A stretch of DNA of 64,000 nucleotides. It comes from Cubamyces lactineus (taxonomy: Eukaryota > Basidiomycota > Agaricomycetes > Polyporales > Polyporaceae). Both the position numbers and the translations under genes were made by a program. The DNA is taken from assembly GCA_022376465.1 (NCBI GenBank), contig JACDTU010000002.1:2542001-2606000 (forward strand). The letters run 5' to 3'. A model generated the notes under the pieces. It saw only the letters and a program-made list of their open reading frames with translations. It did no database searches and was not told the DNA's origin. Position 1 is the stretch's first letter; every line of letters starts with the position of its first letter. Below, one piece after another: positions 1 to 11,418 of this stretch.

Positions 1-1
1 G

Positions 2-730
2 AATCCTACGGAACCGCCGCCGGACCGTCGTACAAGCATGGCTTCCCTCGGGCGCAAGCGCGGAAAGAGCTTCGCCTCCACCGCACAGCCCCCCTCTAGC
101 CCTCCTCTTCCGCGTACGGACTCGGAATCGCTCCGGGTGCGCGGACGCGTCCCGGAGGCGCAAGCGACCATCGCCTCCGCTGGCGCAGAAATTGTCACGG
201 TCTCTCCCACGACGAGTCGCGTCATCCCTGCCCGCCGCGTGAGCGCAGCAGAGAGTTCGCTCGAGATGCTCCGCAGCCGCGAAGGCCACAAACCGCTCCA
301 TGACAGGGCATACCAAACCATGTCCCGCCTCTATGCCCGAGCAGATGCGGCAGCGGCAGCACAGAAGGCCACGGAACGCCCTAGCCATGCTACTACGCGA
401 TATATATCTTCGTCTTCACCCGACGCGCTGGCAGGCGGCATGAACGTCGAATCGTTGGACAGCGAGCACTCGAGCGGAGGTCGCTCGACAACCCTGGGCC
501 TGTTCCGTCCACTCATGACGCGTGAATCGTCCGCCTCGCACGGGATGCTGCAAGGCGCGGCCCAGTTCCCGCCTGAGCTCCTTCCTCTGCTAGACGGGGA
601 ACATCATACCGACGAAATATGCACGCGTTTCGAAGTGGGATGGCCGGTCCTACGACAATGGTTATTCGCAGCTGGTGGAGCGAAGGACGGCGACGAGGAG
701 TTTGGACAGATCTCTATAATCTACAGATAG
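2..730 (+). CDS. NPR2: NPR2-like GATOR1/SEACIT subunit, C-terminal part
   Basis: Only the C-terminal part is present: the frame is open to the left edge, so the first methionine in view (base 38) is probably internal. The last 55 residues carry the most telling sequence, LLDGEHHTDEICTRFEVGW, followed by a Gly/Asp-rich turn and a terminal IIYR. This resembles the C-terminus of fungal Npr2, a subunit of the Npr2-Npr3-Iml1 complex that restrains TORC1 at the vacuole during nitrogen starvation. The preceding region is Ser/Arg/Ala-rich and looks disordered, as between the conserved ends of fungal Npr2. It stops at 728-730, 96 bases before the convergent RCL1 stop. The assignment rests on the C-terminal motif only. 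Confidence 0.7.
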   Translation, partial: NPTEPPPDRRTSMASLGRKRGKSFASTAQPPSSPPLPRTDSESLRVRGRVPEAQATIASAGAEIVTVSPTTSRVIPARRVSAAESSLEMLRSREGHKPLHDRAYQTMSRLYARADAAAAAQKATERPSHATTRYISSSSPDALAGGMNVESLDSEHSSGGRSTTLGLFRPLMTRESSASHGMLQGAAQFPPELLPLLDGEHHTDEICTRFEVGWPVLRQWLFAAGGAKDGDEEFGQISIIYR

Positions 731-826
731 GAGGCTCTACGCTATTATACTTGCGGGTATGAGTACATGTACGAGGGTTGGCATAATCACTCCAAAGGCG
801 CGACAATGATACCTACATAATATAGC

Positions 827-2302
827 TCATGCTAGTGACCTATTAGCATTCACATAGCCGACGCCGTAACAAGAGAAGATGAGGTCCAAAGATTCGGGAT
901 CGGTCGGGTCTGCGGGGACGATCTTGAAGGCGGTACCAAAGGCCTCTTTTACGTCGCGAAGGAACTGAATACTGTGACAGTCCCTATCAGCTTGAGTAAT
1001 CGAGTGATGTATAGCGCATGTACTCACGTTCGAGCTGTGGGCTCACCCATCCGACAACGGCCAACGTCTTCACTGCCCAGCACCATCATAAGCAGCACTA
1101 GGGTTTGGTGTTGCCTATCTACAGCTCCTCCTCTGCGAATCTCAGCCAAAAGCGACCTTGACGCAAGCAGCGCGATATCCTCTGGTGGTACACCGGGTTT
1201 TGAGATGGCCTCTGCGCTATGCATGGCCCCGGTTGTCGACTCCGCGAGTAGACTCAGCGCATAACCAGGAGACCTAGAGTGGGGCTGCGGTTGAGCGAGA
1301 GCACCAAAGTGCAAAGCGACACGACATACTTTCCACTCTCCTCTCCTTTGTAGACGTCGGAGTATAGGTAGATGTCGGGTATATAGCGATTCAATACCGA
1401 ACGGGCGGCTTCGATCATACGGTTCGAGAATTGTGGGTTCACTCGGACGGCATGTCTGGGGTATGTGAGCCATCTGATATATTGCTTGGCATGTTCAACT
1501 TACGAGATACCACGAATACGTTTGATTCTCCCAGGATCCACAAAGTTGAGGGTCTTGACTTGTTTCACGATGGGGCAAAGGAACTGCACTTCGCCACCTC
1601 CCAATGGCGCGCTTCCTCGCTTTTTTATCTGTGGATACTAGATGAGCAGGCGAGTACAATCGCGGAGATGTACTCCGAACATACCCTTAGTTCTAGCCCA
1701 TCAGAGATGCCGAACAACTGGAGATGGGGCAGAGTAACAGTCCGGATGATATCAACCTTATCACAGTGTGAGTATATGACCACAGCTCTCGGAATTGCGA
1801 GTATACTGACAGAAAGGTCATGTTCGTCGGTAGTGATGCCTCTCAATGTGAGTTGAATCGGTTTCTTTGCGAACGGTGCGAGCATGATCACGGGCTCGAG
1901 GAAATAGCCCACGGAGCGCGATAGTGGACATTCATGTGTTACGGAGCCGCCTGCAATTACACCAGGTTTGAGCAGAATGGCAGTACCTGGGGTGGGAGTA
2001 AGAAAATGTAGCAAACCGTGTAATGTAGGAACGCACCGGTGACAGAAATCTCAATGATAGTCCCATTCGTGATCCTCTCCAATAGCCTTAGGAGGCTAAC
2101 CTCGTAGTCTATACGGAGCGTTCGTTGTGAGCACGGTACCCTGATTCCACGAGCAACGTTGTGTACCTCGTAGACCGGGATTCTTGTCGTCTGAACGAAT
2201 TTTGTCGATTCGGACCGGTTTGCCGCTGAGTATCGAGAGCACTAGCCGGTGTCGGAGGTATTGGTGACCACTGAAATGCAGAACATTTGGTGTCTGCGCC
2301 AT
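827..2302 (-). CDS. RCL1: RNA 3'-terminal phosphate cyclase-like protein Rcl1
   Basis: Rcl1 is the nucleolar cyclase-like partner of Bms1, needed for early pre-18S rRNA cleavage (U3 snoRNP/SSU processome). The reading must be spliced from several exons. The N-terminus has the family's RLVLSILSGKPVRIDKIR. An intron with GTACAC...TATAG then leads to DYEVSLLRLLERITNG. Next come LLKPGVIAGGSVTHECP and VGYFLEPVIMLAPFAKK, then SAPLGGGEVQFLCPIVKQVK, then an exon with NPQFSNRMIEAARSVL. Last come SPGYALSLLAESTTG, a VLGSEDVGRCRMGE segment and the end YGVGYVNANRSLA. The order and content match the whole family (about 370 residues). The start codon is the ATG at 2300-2302, just before AQTPNVLHFSGHQYLRHR. 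Five or more short introns are needed. It is divergent from UBA3 across 257 bases. Confidence 0.9.
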
Positions 2303-2559
2303 TTTGTCGCGGCAGCTTATGTATGAGGATGAAGGAGACAAGGAGGCAGCAGAGGTAGAGGCTAGCGGAGGAGAGAGACAAGTGCCTGGATGAGAGAATC
2401 TCGATCACCAAAAAGTTGGTAAGCGCCCATATCGCAATACCCCGGACGCATTGGGCGCCTAGATGACTATTACGCTTCGCCTCGACCACACCGTGTACAG
2501 CCCGTGGCTGTTTGCACATCGCGCGTTTCTTCGTCCTTTACCGTCTGGCTGTCTGGACA

Positions 2560-4230
2560 ATGGCTGCTGCCGCTGTTATGAATGGAAACGCGTCATCTGG
2601 AGATTGGGAGGGTCGTTATTATCATGTTGACCAGATCCTCGATAGACCAGGTCCCCGTACCGATCCATCGTTCCTGGCAGGCGATGAGGTGAGCCGCTCC
2701 GCATGCGTGTTGAAACTTGGCGTTTATGGAGCATCCAGGTCAAAGACTTCTTGAGGAACAAGTGCAAGATTCTTGTGATCGGTGCAGGCGGTCTTGGGTG
2801 CGAGATTCTGGCCAATCTCGCACTGTCCGGCTTCAAGGACATCCATGTAATAGACATGGACACTATCGACATCAGTAATCTCAACCGCCAATTCCTCTTC
2901 AGGTGCGCCCGTACTACTGCACTGCCGCAGCTACCGCAGTTGAACCATCCTGACCATGCTCAGACCCAAGGATGTCGGCAAGTCTAAGGCAATTGTGGCT
3001 GCCGAGTTCATCATGAATCGTGTACCTGGGGTGAAGGTAACGCCGTATGTATACGATGAGTGTCATGATGTATGCAATGCAGGCTTACTCGGTAATAGCT
3101 ACTTTGGCAAGATCCAGGACAAGGATGAGGACTACTACATGCAATTCAACCTTGTCATCTGCGGCCTCGACTCGGTCGAGGCTAGGCGGTGGATCAACGC
3201 GACGCTGGTGAACATGGTGGATCCTGAGAACCCAGAGAGCTTGAAACCGCTTATTGATGGTGGTACCGAAGGTCCGTACTCGCTATTGGTTTTTGTGAAC
3301 GCACCTGACCACGCCGTTGTAGGCTTCAAGGGCCAAGCTCGTGTCATCTTACCCACTGTGACATCGTGCTACGAATGCTCACTTGACATGCTGAACAAAC
3401 CCACCGCGTTTCCCATTTGCACGATCGCTAACACTCCCCGTCTGCCCGAGCACTGCATAGAATGGGCGTCAGTACTAGAATGGCCTCGCGTACATGGAGG
3501 TAGGCTGGATAGTACTTGTCTACCATATATTACTCACCCTTTGTCAGACAAGAAGATGGATACAGATAACCCGGAGCACATTCAATGGCTATACCAGGTC
3601 GCGCTTCGCCGCGCCCAAGAATTCAAGATAGAGGGTGTGACCTACTCACTCACACAAGGCGTCGTCAAGAACATTATTCCTGCCATTGCATCGACCAATG
3701 CGATCATTGCAGGTATGCTCTCATGATTTGCAGTCGATGAAATGACCGTTGACTGAATACGGGTTCCTCAGCGTCATGTTGTAACGAAGCCTTCAAGATC
3801 GCGACAAGTTCTGCAGCATATCTCAACAACTATTTCATGCTAATCGGCACGGACGGTGTATATTCGTACACCTTCGAGCATGAGAAGCGAGATGATTGTC
3901 CTGTCTGTGGCGGCGAATCCCTTGACATCACGATCAGCAAGGAGTGGACAGTCGACCGGCTCATTGAGATGCTCGTTGAGCGACAAGACATGTACGTGAA
4001 TTACCGTCACCCTAGAACATCGCTCACTGGTACCCGGTAGCCAAATCAAGAAGCCGTCTCTGTCCACGCCTGGGAAGCAAATATACTTCCAAGCACCTCC
4101 ACAGCTTGAAGAGGCGACGCGTCCAAACTTGGAGAAGAAAGTGTCAGAGCTCGTTCCGGACGGTGGCGAGATCACAGTCACTGCTACAACACTTCCGTTC
4201 AGCCTCTCGTTGCGGGTCAAGTACACTTAG
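2560..4230 (+). CDS. UBA3: NEDD8-activating enzyme E1 catalytic subunit Uba3
   Basis: Uba3 with Ula1/APP-BP1 adenylates NEDD8/Rub1 and passes it to Ubc12 for cullin activation. Visible parts in order: the [17 protein letters not shown] nucleotide-binding loop, [17 protein letters not shown] ThiF core (here [15 protein letters not shown] across an intron), [18 protein letters not shown], and [11 protein letters not shown] after removal of an intron at GAAG|GTCCG. The catalytic Cys lies in [19 protein letters not shown]. Zinc-type pairs CYEC and CPVC are present. [20 protein letters not shown] follows, and the C-terminus is a ubiquitin-fold-like region. At least seven introns of about 50-60 bases are needed, each of which restores family sequence. 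I chose the ATG at 2560; an in-frame ATG at 2578 is an alternative. The stop is at 4228. Confidence 0.92.
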
Positions 4231-4479
4231 ACGCTCATTCATCATTTGTCTTTGCTTTCGTATCGCAGTTCTACGCAATAAACTGTACAATATATATCCT
4301 TCGTGCATCTATATGTGCTCGCATTATCGACCTTGTAAGCATAGCTCAGGTTGCGACTGGGCAAATCGATATGGCTAGTGCAGCCCTTGTCCAAAAACGG
4401 GCGCTAGATACTGTATAAGGGCGCTTAAGGAACTACCGTACGGCTTACTTTTGAGGTGCAGCGCTGCACCTCTGCCACC

Positions 4480-5968
4480 ATGACTGCGACAATATGTCGG
4501 ACTCGTCTATGTCGACACGTACTCCGCACGGTACAGTCACGAAGATGCTACTCGTCAGCATCGTCAGTGAGCCTCCTCGGAAAGGAGTATCCAAGAGATA
4601 GCACCACGAACATCACCTCGGCCATTATAGACAAGGTCGGGCGTAACCTCTACATGAACCCCTCTCACCCACTAGGCATCCTGCAAACCCTTATTTCTTC
4701 GCATTTCCGCGACTTCAACTCAATGACGGGGTTCACTCCTGTCGTTACCCCCGCACGAAATTTCGACGACCTCGGCTTCCCCGCAGACCACCCGGGACGC
4801 GCCGCAACGGACAGCTACTACATCAACCGCGACTTGATGCTCCGGACGCATACGTCCGCGCACGAAGTGGAGGTCTTTGCGCGTGGCGAACGGAAATGGC
4901 TGCTTTCGGCGGACGTGTACCGACGCGACGAGATCGACGCGTCGCATTACCCTGTGTTCCACCAGATGGAGGGCGCGCGGGTCTTCTCGGCGGACGCGAA
5001 CGGGAAGGCCGAACTGGAAGAGGATAACGCGCGGCTCTCGCACCACCTCGAGCGGTCGAATATCGTGATAGAAGACATTCCCCATATTACTGCCTCAAAT
5101 CCGCGTCAAGAGATGCACGACCCCATCTTAGCGGAGCTTGTCGCCCACAACCTCAAGCTGTCGCTGAACAGTCTGATGTTGACGCTGTTCGGCGGCAGAG
5201 GTGGTGTGGGGGATAGCGACTCGCTGCGCGTGCGCTGGATCGAAGCGTACTTCCCTTTCACGACGCCGAGCTATGAAGTAGAGGTGTTCTTCCGCGGCAA
5301 GTGGCTGGAAATTCTCGGGTGCGGAGTCGTGCAACAGCAGACTCTCGACCGTGCTGGTACGCTACATATATTTGCGCGTGTGGACTGAGTAGAATTCACC
5401 TCGCCCCTGCAGGTGTTCCGGACAGTATCAGCTGGGCTTTCGGACTGGGGCTTGAACGCATTGCTATGATCTTATTCTCGATACCTGACATCCGGCTGTT
5501 CTGGTCGCAAGACCCTCGCTTCTCGTCTCAGTTCTCGGCTGGACAGATCACGACTTTCAAGCCGTACTCGAAGTACCCGGCGTGTTACAAGGACGTGAGC
5601 TTCTGGCTGTCGGACCTCGGTCTTCACGACAACGACTTCTGTGACTTGGTTCGGGATACCGCCGGAGATCTAGTGCAGGATGTCGTCCTTGTGAGTGATA
5701 GCGTTTGATTCGTACATAGGACGCCAAGCTGAGCCTATATGCTAGATTGACTCCTTCACGCACCCTAAAACGAACCGTAGCAGTAAATGCTATCGTATCA
5801 ACTACTGTTCTATGGATAGGTGAGTTCTAGGCGATTGCCTGCAATTATGCATGGGATATATGTCGAGCGTATACTACGTATAGGTCATTGTCCAACGAGG
5901 AGGCGAACGCTGTACACGCACAGGTCATCTCAAACCTCAAGGACAAGTTCGGAGTAGAGATTCGTTGA
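4480..5968 (+). CDS. MSF1: Mitochondrial phenylalanyl-tRNA synthetase
   Basis: This is a single-chain mitochondrial PheRS (class II), charging mt-tRNA-Phe. The N-terminus is rich in Arg, Ser and Thr with few acids, as expected of a presequence. The class II core follows: HPLGILQTLISSHFRDF, FTPVVTPARNFDDLGFP, then DSYYINRDLMLRTHTSAHE, YRRDEIDASHYPVFHQMEG, WLEILGCGVVQQQ, and motif 3 in ISWAFGLGLERIAMILF. The C-terminal anticodon-binding fold (FDX-ACB type) starts at KYPACYKDVSFWL and ends KDKFGVEIR. Three introns, near 5359-5412, 5693-5744 and 5819-5882, rejoin these parts. The start is the ATG at 4480 in an excellent context (GCCACCATGA); nothing upstream is better. Confidence 0.93.
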
Positions 5969-6082
5969 ATATTAATGGTGATGGGTACTACGTTAACGGT
6001 CTAGCGCACAACTCCTCCACTCTCAATACCCTAATACTTCGCACGGAGCGAAGGATCGTCCCAACCCGCCTCACGAAGTCCA

Positions 6083-6925
6083 TCATGACTGGGTATCCTG
6101 CACAACGCCGACCTGTGCCGCGCGCAAGACGCGGTCCTTGATCATGAAGCCGATCTTCTGCGTTACGAACACTGTTCCAGGCTCCTTTCCTGGCATGGGA
6201 ACCTGGAAGAGCGCCTCATGCAAGTTCGGGTCGAACTTCTCGCCAACGGGGTCGTACGGCTTGACGTGGTGCTTGAAGAGCGTGTTCAAGAGTAACCGCT
6301 GGGTCGATTCCACACCCTCGTAGAGCTCCTTCAGGTACGCCTCGGGAGACTTTTGCTCGGAGGAAGACGATGGCGATGAGGTGGCGTTAGAGGGATCTTG
6401 AGGAGGATTGACAACTTCTTGAGGGACGGATTTGAGAGCCATGGAGAGAACGTCAACGGTCTCCAAGAGATCTTTGGCGAACTTCGAGATGGCAAAGTCG
6501 CGAGCCTGCTCCTTCTCCCTCGCAGCGTTGCGCTGGAGGTTGAGGTAGTCGGCCTGCAGATACCGTAACCGGCTCTGTGGGAGCATCATGAGTAACAGCT
6601 CTAGTACTTCATGTGTTGCGCGCTTGGTGTCGCTCCTAAGAATGAATGCACTCACCATGCAGTCAGCGACTTTGCTCTCTTCTGCCTTGAGCTTATGAAG
6701 GAGCTCGCTCTCTGGTGAGACATCCACCTGATCCTTCTCTTCCGCCTCCGCTTCGCCACTCGTAGACTGTTCTGCTGACTGCGACTTGTCATCCGAGTAG
6801 TGCCGTGACCTTGCAGCAAATGCCGCTCTCCGACCGACAGCAGTCGCAGAAGAACGCGCGAACGCGGCGGACGATAGTGCGCCGGTGCATGAGCGGAAGA
6901 CCTGGACAGCAGAGGCGTTGAACAT
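6083..6925 (-). CDS. MGE1: Mitochondrial GrpE homologue Mge1
   Basis: Mge1 is the nucleotide exchange factor of matrix Hsp70 in protein import and folding. With one 81-base, frame-neutral intron (6575-6655) the protein has 253 residues, the usual size. The first 40 residues form an Arg/Ala/Ser presequence. A charged coiled-coil segment follows, then RLRYLQADYLNLQRNAAREK and DFAISKFAKDLLETVDVLSMAL, the GrpE core. The end is PMPGKEPGTVFVTQKIGFM and IKDRVLRAAQVGVV, the beta-domain that contacts Hsp70. If the intron were retained it would insert 27 residues between CM and SRLRY, breaking the helix. The start is the ATG at 6923-6925; the upstream in-frame extension lacks a better ATG. It shares a 377-base divergent promoter with the C1-THF synthase gene. 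Confidence 0.95.
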   Translation of the reverse strand: MFNASAVQVFRSCTGALSSAAFARSSATAVGRRAAFAARSRHYSDDKSQSAEQSTSGEAEAEEKDQVDVSPESELLHKLKAEESKVADCMVSAFILRSDTKRATHEVLELLLMMLPQSRLRYLQADYLNLQRNAAREKEQARDFAISKFAKDLLETVDVLSMALKSVPQEVVNPPQDPSNATSSPSSSSEQKSPEAYLKELYEGVESTQRLLLNTLFKHHVKPYDPVGEKFDPNLHEALFQVPMPGKEPGTVFVTQKIGFMIKDRVLRAAQVGVVQDTQS

Positions 6926-7302
6926 GGCGATGAGGGGAGAGGAGTTGTACAGACGGGACGGAGATGGACGGTGGTCGGATGACGGAGGTGAGCAAGACGC
7001 TGGCAGCGCTAGCAGCCAGCTCGGGAAATTTTGGGAAGGAGTCACGTGCGGACATTCCTCTCGAGAGCCTCGGTGTATTCGTGGCTCACAGTTCTCGGTA
7101 CAAGCCTCCTTCTATAAAGCAGCAGTGACTCGACCGACACGGCGTCCTTTCCTTCTTCCTCCCGCTCGCTGTCTGTTCGCGGCCGCGGAATTCTCCAAAA
7201 AACGCGTGAAAAATCGCAGGCGTCGTGAGAGACACGGGGTCAAACGCGAGCCAATCGCGTGCTACGCGTCGTTCCCCTGCCTGCCTCTAAAGGGAATTCG
7301 AG
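6926..7302. promoter_or_regulatory. Divergent promoter of MGE1 and C1-THF synthase
   Basis: No gene fits here. Seen in the sequence: a TATAAA box at 7113-7118, about 190 bases upstream of the first ATG of the right-hand gene; a GTCACGTG palindrome-type E-box at 7041-7048, which matches the Cbf1/bHLH consensus; several ACGCG/ACGCGT cores between 7200 and 7270; and a CCAAT at about 7250. E-box and MCB-like motifs are often found near one-carbon and nucleotide genes in fungi, but assignment to a factor here is inference. Confidence 0.4.
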
Positions 7303-10300
7303 ATGCGGCGATTTCTGCAGCTGCAGGCTGCATATCGCCCTGCTCTCTCTTTCTTCCTCCACGCTCGCACCATGGCCTCTACTGCTCAGGGCGCGAAGAT
7401 CATCGATGGTGCTGCGGTCGCAAAGTTCGTAGTCTGGCTGCTATGCATCACATTCGTGCTAATCTGCTTTCGCCCGATGTGTGCAGATCTATCCGCGACG
7501 AGGTCGCGGGCAAGATCAAGTCCTTGCAGTCGCAGTACCCTCGCTTCCGTCCGAGTCTAGCTATTATCCAGGCAGGCGCGCGCCCAGACTCTTCCGTCTA
7601 TGTGCGCATGAAGGCGAAGGCTGCTGAGGAAGTCGGCATCGAGTTCAAGCACGTCAAGGTTTCTGAGGATGCCGATGTGGCTGAAATCGTGGATATCGTC
7701 AAGAAGCTGAACGAGGATGAGTCTGTTAGCGGCATTCTTGTCCAGCTCCCTCTCGGCCTTCACGTAGGCGCCGACGGCGAGCGTACGGTCACCGAGGCAG
7801 TCAGCCCCGAGAAGGATGTCGACGGGTGAGTACGACCCATCCTATCGCCAGGCCATACAGCGTATGCGCATGGGTGCGCGTAGCGTCGGCGCCCTGGGCA
7901 TGCCCCCACGCAACATACCCCCATACCAGGAACGTCCTGTCTGATGCTCTCACACAACGTGAGCTATTGCGGGCACCAGCCCGATGGAACGAGACCATCG
8001 TCTGAAACAGGGCGTGGATATTCTATACGCATTTGATTGTTTCGTTGGAATTCAGGCGCCTGACGACCTCCTGTTTCTTCAGATTCCACGCATACAACAT
8101 TGGCCATCTCTCATCTCGCGCATCGGACCCTCTCTTCACGCCTTGCACGCCTACTGGTGTTATCCGTCTCTTGGACTCTACTGGCATTCAGATCGCCGGC
8201 ACGCGGGCAGTCGTTCTCGGTCGCAGTGACATCGTGGGTAGCCCTGTGGCGGCAATGCTTCGCCATCGGGACGCAACTGTCACCCAATGTCACAGCCGTA
8301 CCAAGAACTTGGAAGAGATTGTAAAAGCTTCCCACACGTGAACGTACCATCCTATACCTGACCGTAATTAATTTCGCAACAGGTCAAGCAGGCCGATATT
8401 GTGGTCTCTGCTATTGGAAAGCCGCAGCTAGTACAGGGTTCATGGCTCAAGCCTGGCGCTGTAGTCATCGACGTCGGCACGAACTATATTCCAGGTAGGA
8501 AAGGTCATAGCCGCTTAACAAGTCTGTCATGACTTCATACTCTACACGCAGATACGACCAAGAAGTCTGGCCAACGTCTTGTCGGCGATGTCGATTACGA
8601 GTCCGCCTCCGCTGTTGCGTCGTACATTACCCCCGTTCCTGGTGGTGTCGGGCCCATGACGGTAGCGATGCTCATGTACAACACGCTGAAGGCTGCGGAG
8701 CGCCTGTGGGAGGAAACTCGTGCTCGTCGTGTGAAGCCGCTCAAGCTCAACATCCAGGCTAAGGTCCCCAGCGACATCGAGATCGCTATGGCACAGACCC
8801 CCAAGCCCATCGCGGAGCTCGCGCACGAACTCGGTTTGCACCCCGACGAGGTTGAGTTGTACGGCAAGTACAAGGCAAAGGTTGAATTGAGCGTCCTCGA
8901 CCGCCTTGCTCACCGCAAGGACGGCAAGTACATCATCATCTCTGGGTAAGCATACCGCAGAAGGGTCTGATGGGAAGAAAGCTCATCGTACTTATTCAGT
9001 ATCACCCCGACCCCACTCGGCGAGGGCAAGTCCACGACTACCATCGGTCTTGCGCAGGCGCTAGGCGCTCACCTCGGTCGCCCTGCCTTTGCGTGTGTCC
9101 GTCAGCCCAGTCAGGGCCCTACGTTTGGGATCAAAGGTGGCGCTGCGGGAGGAGGTTACAGCCAGGTCATCCCGATGGACGAGGTTCGTGATTGCTGAAC
9201 TGTCATGAATAAATCCGGGGGCTAAATGCATCGCTGTGCAGTTCAACTTGCACTTGACCGGTGATATCCACGCCGTCACCGCCGCAAACAACCTACTCGG
9301 TAGGTCATGATTGCCTGCCAGGTTCCCGTAAACACTGACAGCTCCATCCAGCCGCCGCTCTTGATGCGCGTATGTTCCACGAGGCTACTCAGTCGGACAA
9401 GGTAGGTTGTCTCCCGTCGAGTTTGGATTTTAGTACTCAATGGCTTCTAGGCTCTCTACAACCGTCTCGTCCCCGCAAAGAAGGGCAAGCGCGAGTTCGC
9501 TCCTCTCATGTTTAAGCGTCTCCAGAAGCTCGGCATTGACAAGACGAACCCCGATGATCTCACCCCCGAAGAGATCAACCGCTTTGCGCGCCTCGACGTT
9601 GACCCCGACACCATCACTTGGAACCGTGTGCTCGACACGAACGATCGTTTCCTCCGCAAGATTACCATTGGACAGAACCCGACGGAGCAGGGCCACGAGC
9701 GCGTAACTGGATTCGACATCGCTGTTGCCAGCGAGTGCATGGCGGTCCTCGCTTTGACGACCAGCCTTGCAGACATGCGCGAGCGTTTGGGTGCTATGGT
9801 TGTTGCGACCAGCAAGCGCGGTGAGCCGATCACTGCGGATGACCTCGGTGTCGGAGGTGCTCTCGCTGTCCTCATGAAGGATGCCATTAAGCCCAACCTC
9901 ATGCAGACCTTGGAGGTACGTTTCACATGTTGCTAGCTTGCCGTATCACCATACCAATGTTATTCTGTAGGGCACGCCTGTCTTTGTCCATGCCGGCCCC
10001 TTCGCGAACATTGCGCACGGAAACTCCTCTGTACTCGCTGACCGTGTCGCGCTCAAGCTCGCAGGCACGGAGGAGGGTGACTCCCCCGACCGCGTCGGCT
10101 ACGTCCTCACCGAGGGTGGCTTCGGTGCTGACATGGGCATGGAGAAGTTCTGCAACATCAAGTGCCGTGTCAGTGGCCTGGCCCCCGATGCCACCGTGAT
10201 CGTCGCAACCACTCGTGCGCTCAAGATGCACGGTGGTGGACCCGACGTCACCCCCGGCAAGCCCCTCGCGGACACCTACACCAAGGAGGACCTCGTTACT

Positions 10301-11081
10301 CTTCGTGAGGGCTGCAAGAACTTGGCGAAGCATATCGAGAACTCGCGCAAGTTCGGTGTCAAGGTCATTGTCGCCATTAACCAGTTTGCGTAAGTGGAAC
10401 ATTACCGCGCAGCTCCGGTATGCTATGGCTGACATCTATATGTTCAGTTCGGATACAGAGGCAGAACTTCAGCTCGTCCGCGAGCAAGCCTTGGCTGCTG
10501 GTGCTGACGCGGCCGTAGTCAGCAACCACTGGGCCGAGGGTGGCGCCGGTGCGCGCGCCTTGGCGGAGGCTGTGATCGCTGTCTGCGAGGGTCCCTCCAA
10601 CTTCCACTACCTCTACGACCTCAACCTGCCTATTGAGAAGAAGATTGAGATCATCTCGAAAGAGATCTATGGTGCTGACGGCATCGAGCTCAGCGAACAG
10701 GCGCAAAAGCAGATCGAAACGTACACTCGTCAAGGCTACGGGAACCTTCCAAGTGAGTTCAGGTCTTGCGTATTCAACACCTCAATCTGACAACACAATA
10801 CCCAGTCTGCATGGCAAAGACTCAGTACTCATTCTCGCATGATCCTAAGCTCAAGGGTGTTCCCTCTGGTGAGTAACAAAGTGACTCTCCTGTGTACAAC
10901 GGTGTTGACGCCTCTCCCAGGCTTCACTATTCCCATCCGTTCCGTCCGCCTTTCCGCCGGAGCGGGCTTCCTATACCCCATCCTCGGCGATATGCAGACC
11001 ATGCCCGGCCTTGGCACGCGTCCAGGCTTCTGGGAAGTTGGACTCGACCCCGAGACCGGCAGGGTCGTCGGTCTATTCTAA
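7303..11081 (+). CDS. ADE3: C1-tetrahydrofolate synthase (trifunctional)
   Basis: One polypeptide carries methylene-THF dehydrogenase/cyclohydrolase (N-terminal third) and formate-THF ligase (rest), supplying one-carbon units for purine, thymidylate and methionine synthesis. Dehydrogenase marks: [17 protein letters not shown] (catalytic Lys in YVRMK), [31 protein letters not shown] and [14 protein letters not shown]. Ligase marks: TPLGEGKST (P-loop), [34 protein letters not shown] and a terminal [17 protein letters not shown]. At least nine introns occur. The first (7425-7486) has a GTTCGT donor; the second is long (7826-8082, 257 bases). Two in-frame starts exist: ATG 7303 adds 23 residues of presequence type, and ATG 7372 in a strong context (ACCATGG) gives the cytosolic form. 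I took the longer. Confidence 0.93.
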
Positions 11082-11418
11082 GAGACCCCAGAGAGGAGCC
11101 AGCGGATACCACCTAGACGCTATCTTCACCAGATAGCCCCATTCTAGCCAGCCAGCCAGCCATGCGCTGCATACCGTTCAACACGGGACAAGCGGGGCCT
11201 CATCATCCCGCGAACGTGTGTCTTGAAAATGCGGTAGATATCATATTGCTCTCCGTGGACAGGAGCGGCGCCGAGAAGGGAGGGGGTACGTCAGGAGCGC
11301 TATCGCTAGACGTAGTACATTGTCCTGTGTCACTCGTGCGCACTGTGCGATGATGTGACGGTCGACGATCTCAACGATCGCAATATATTGGGATACTCTG
11401 TACAACCGCGCGCAGACA
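11082..11418. other. Intergenic, convergent 3' ends
   Basis: This lies between the stop of the C1-THF synthase gene and the stop of the PNGase A gene. A short GCCA(G) repeat occurs near 11150-11162 (ccagccagccagccatg). No gene or RNA was recognised. Confidence 0.6.

Noticed and set aside
1625..2014. A continuous minus-strand frame of 129 codons that could be taken as one exon of RCL1
   Set aside because: Its middle (SILAIPRAVVIYSHCDK) and end (VCSEYISAIVLACSSSIHR) do not fit the family; they are introns with good GT-AG sites, and removing them gives DLSVDIIRT and ELRIKKRGSAPLGGGE-type continuity.
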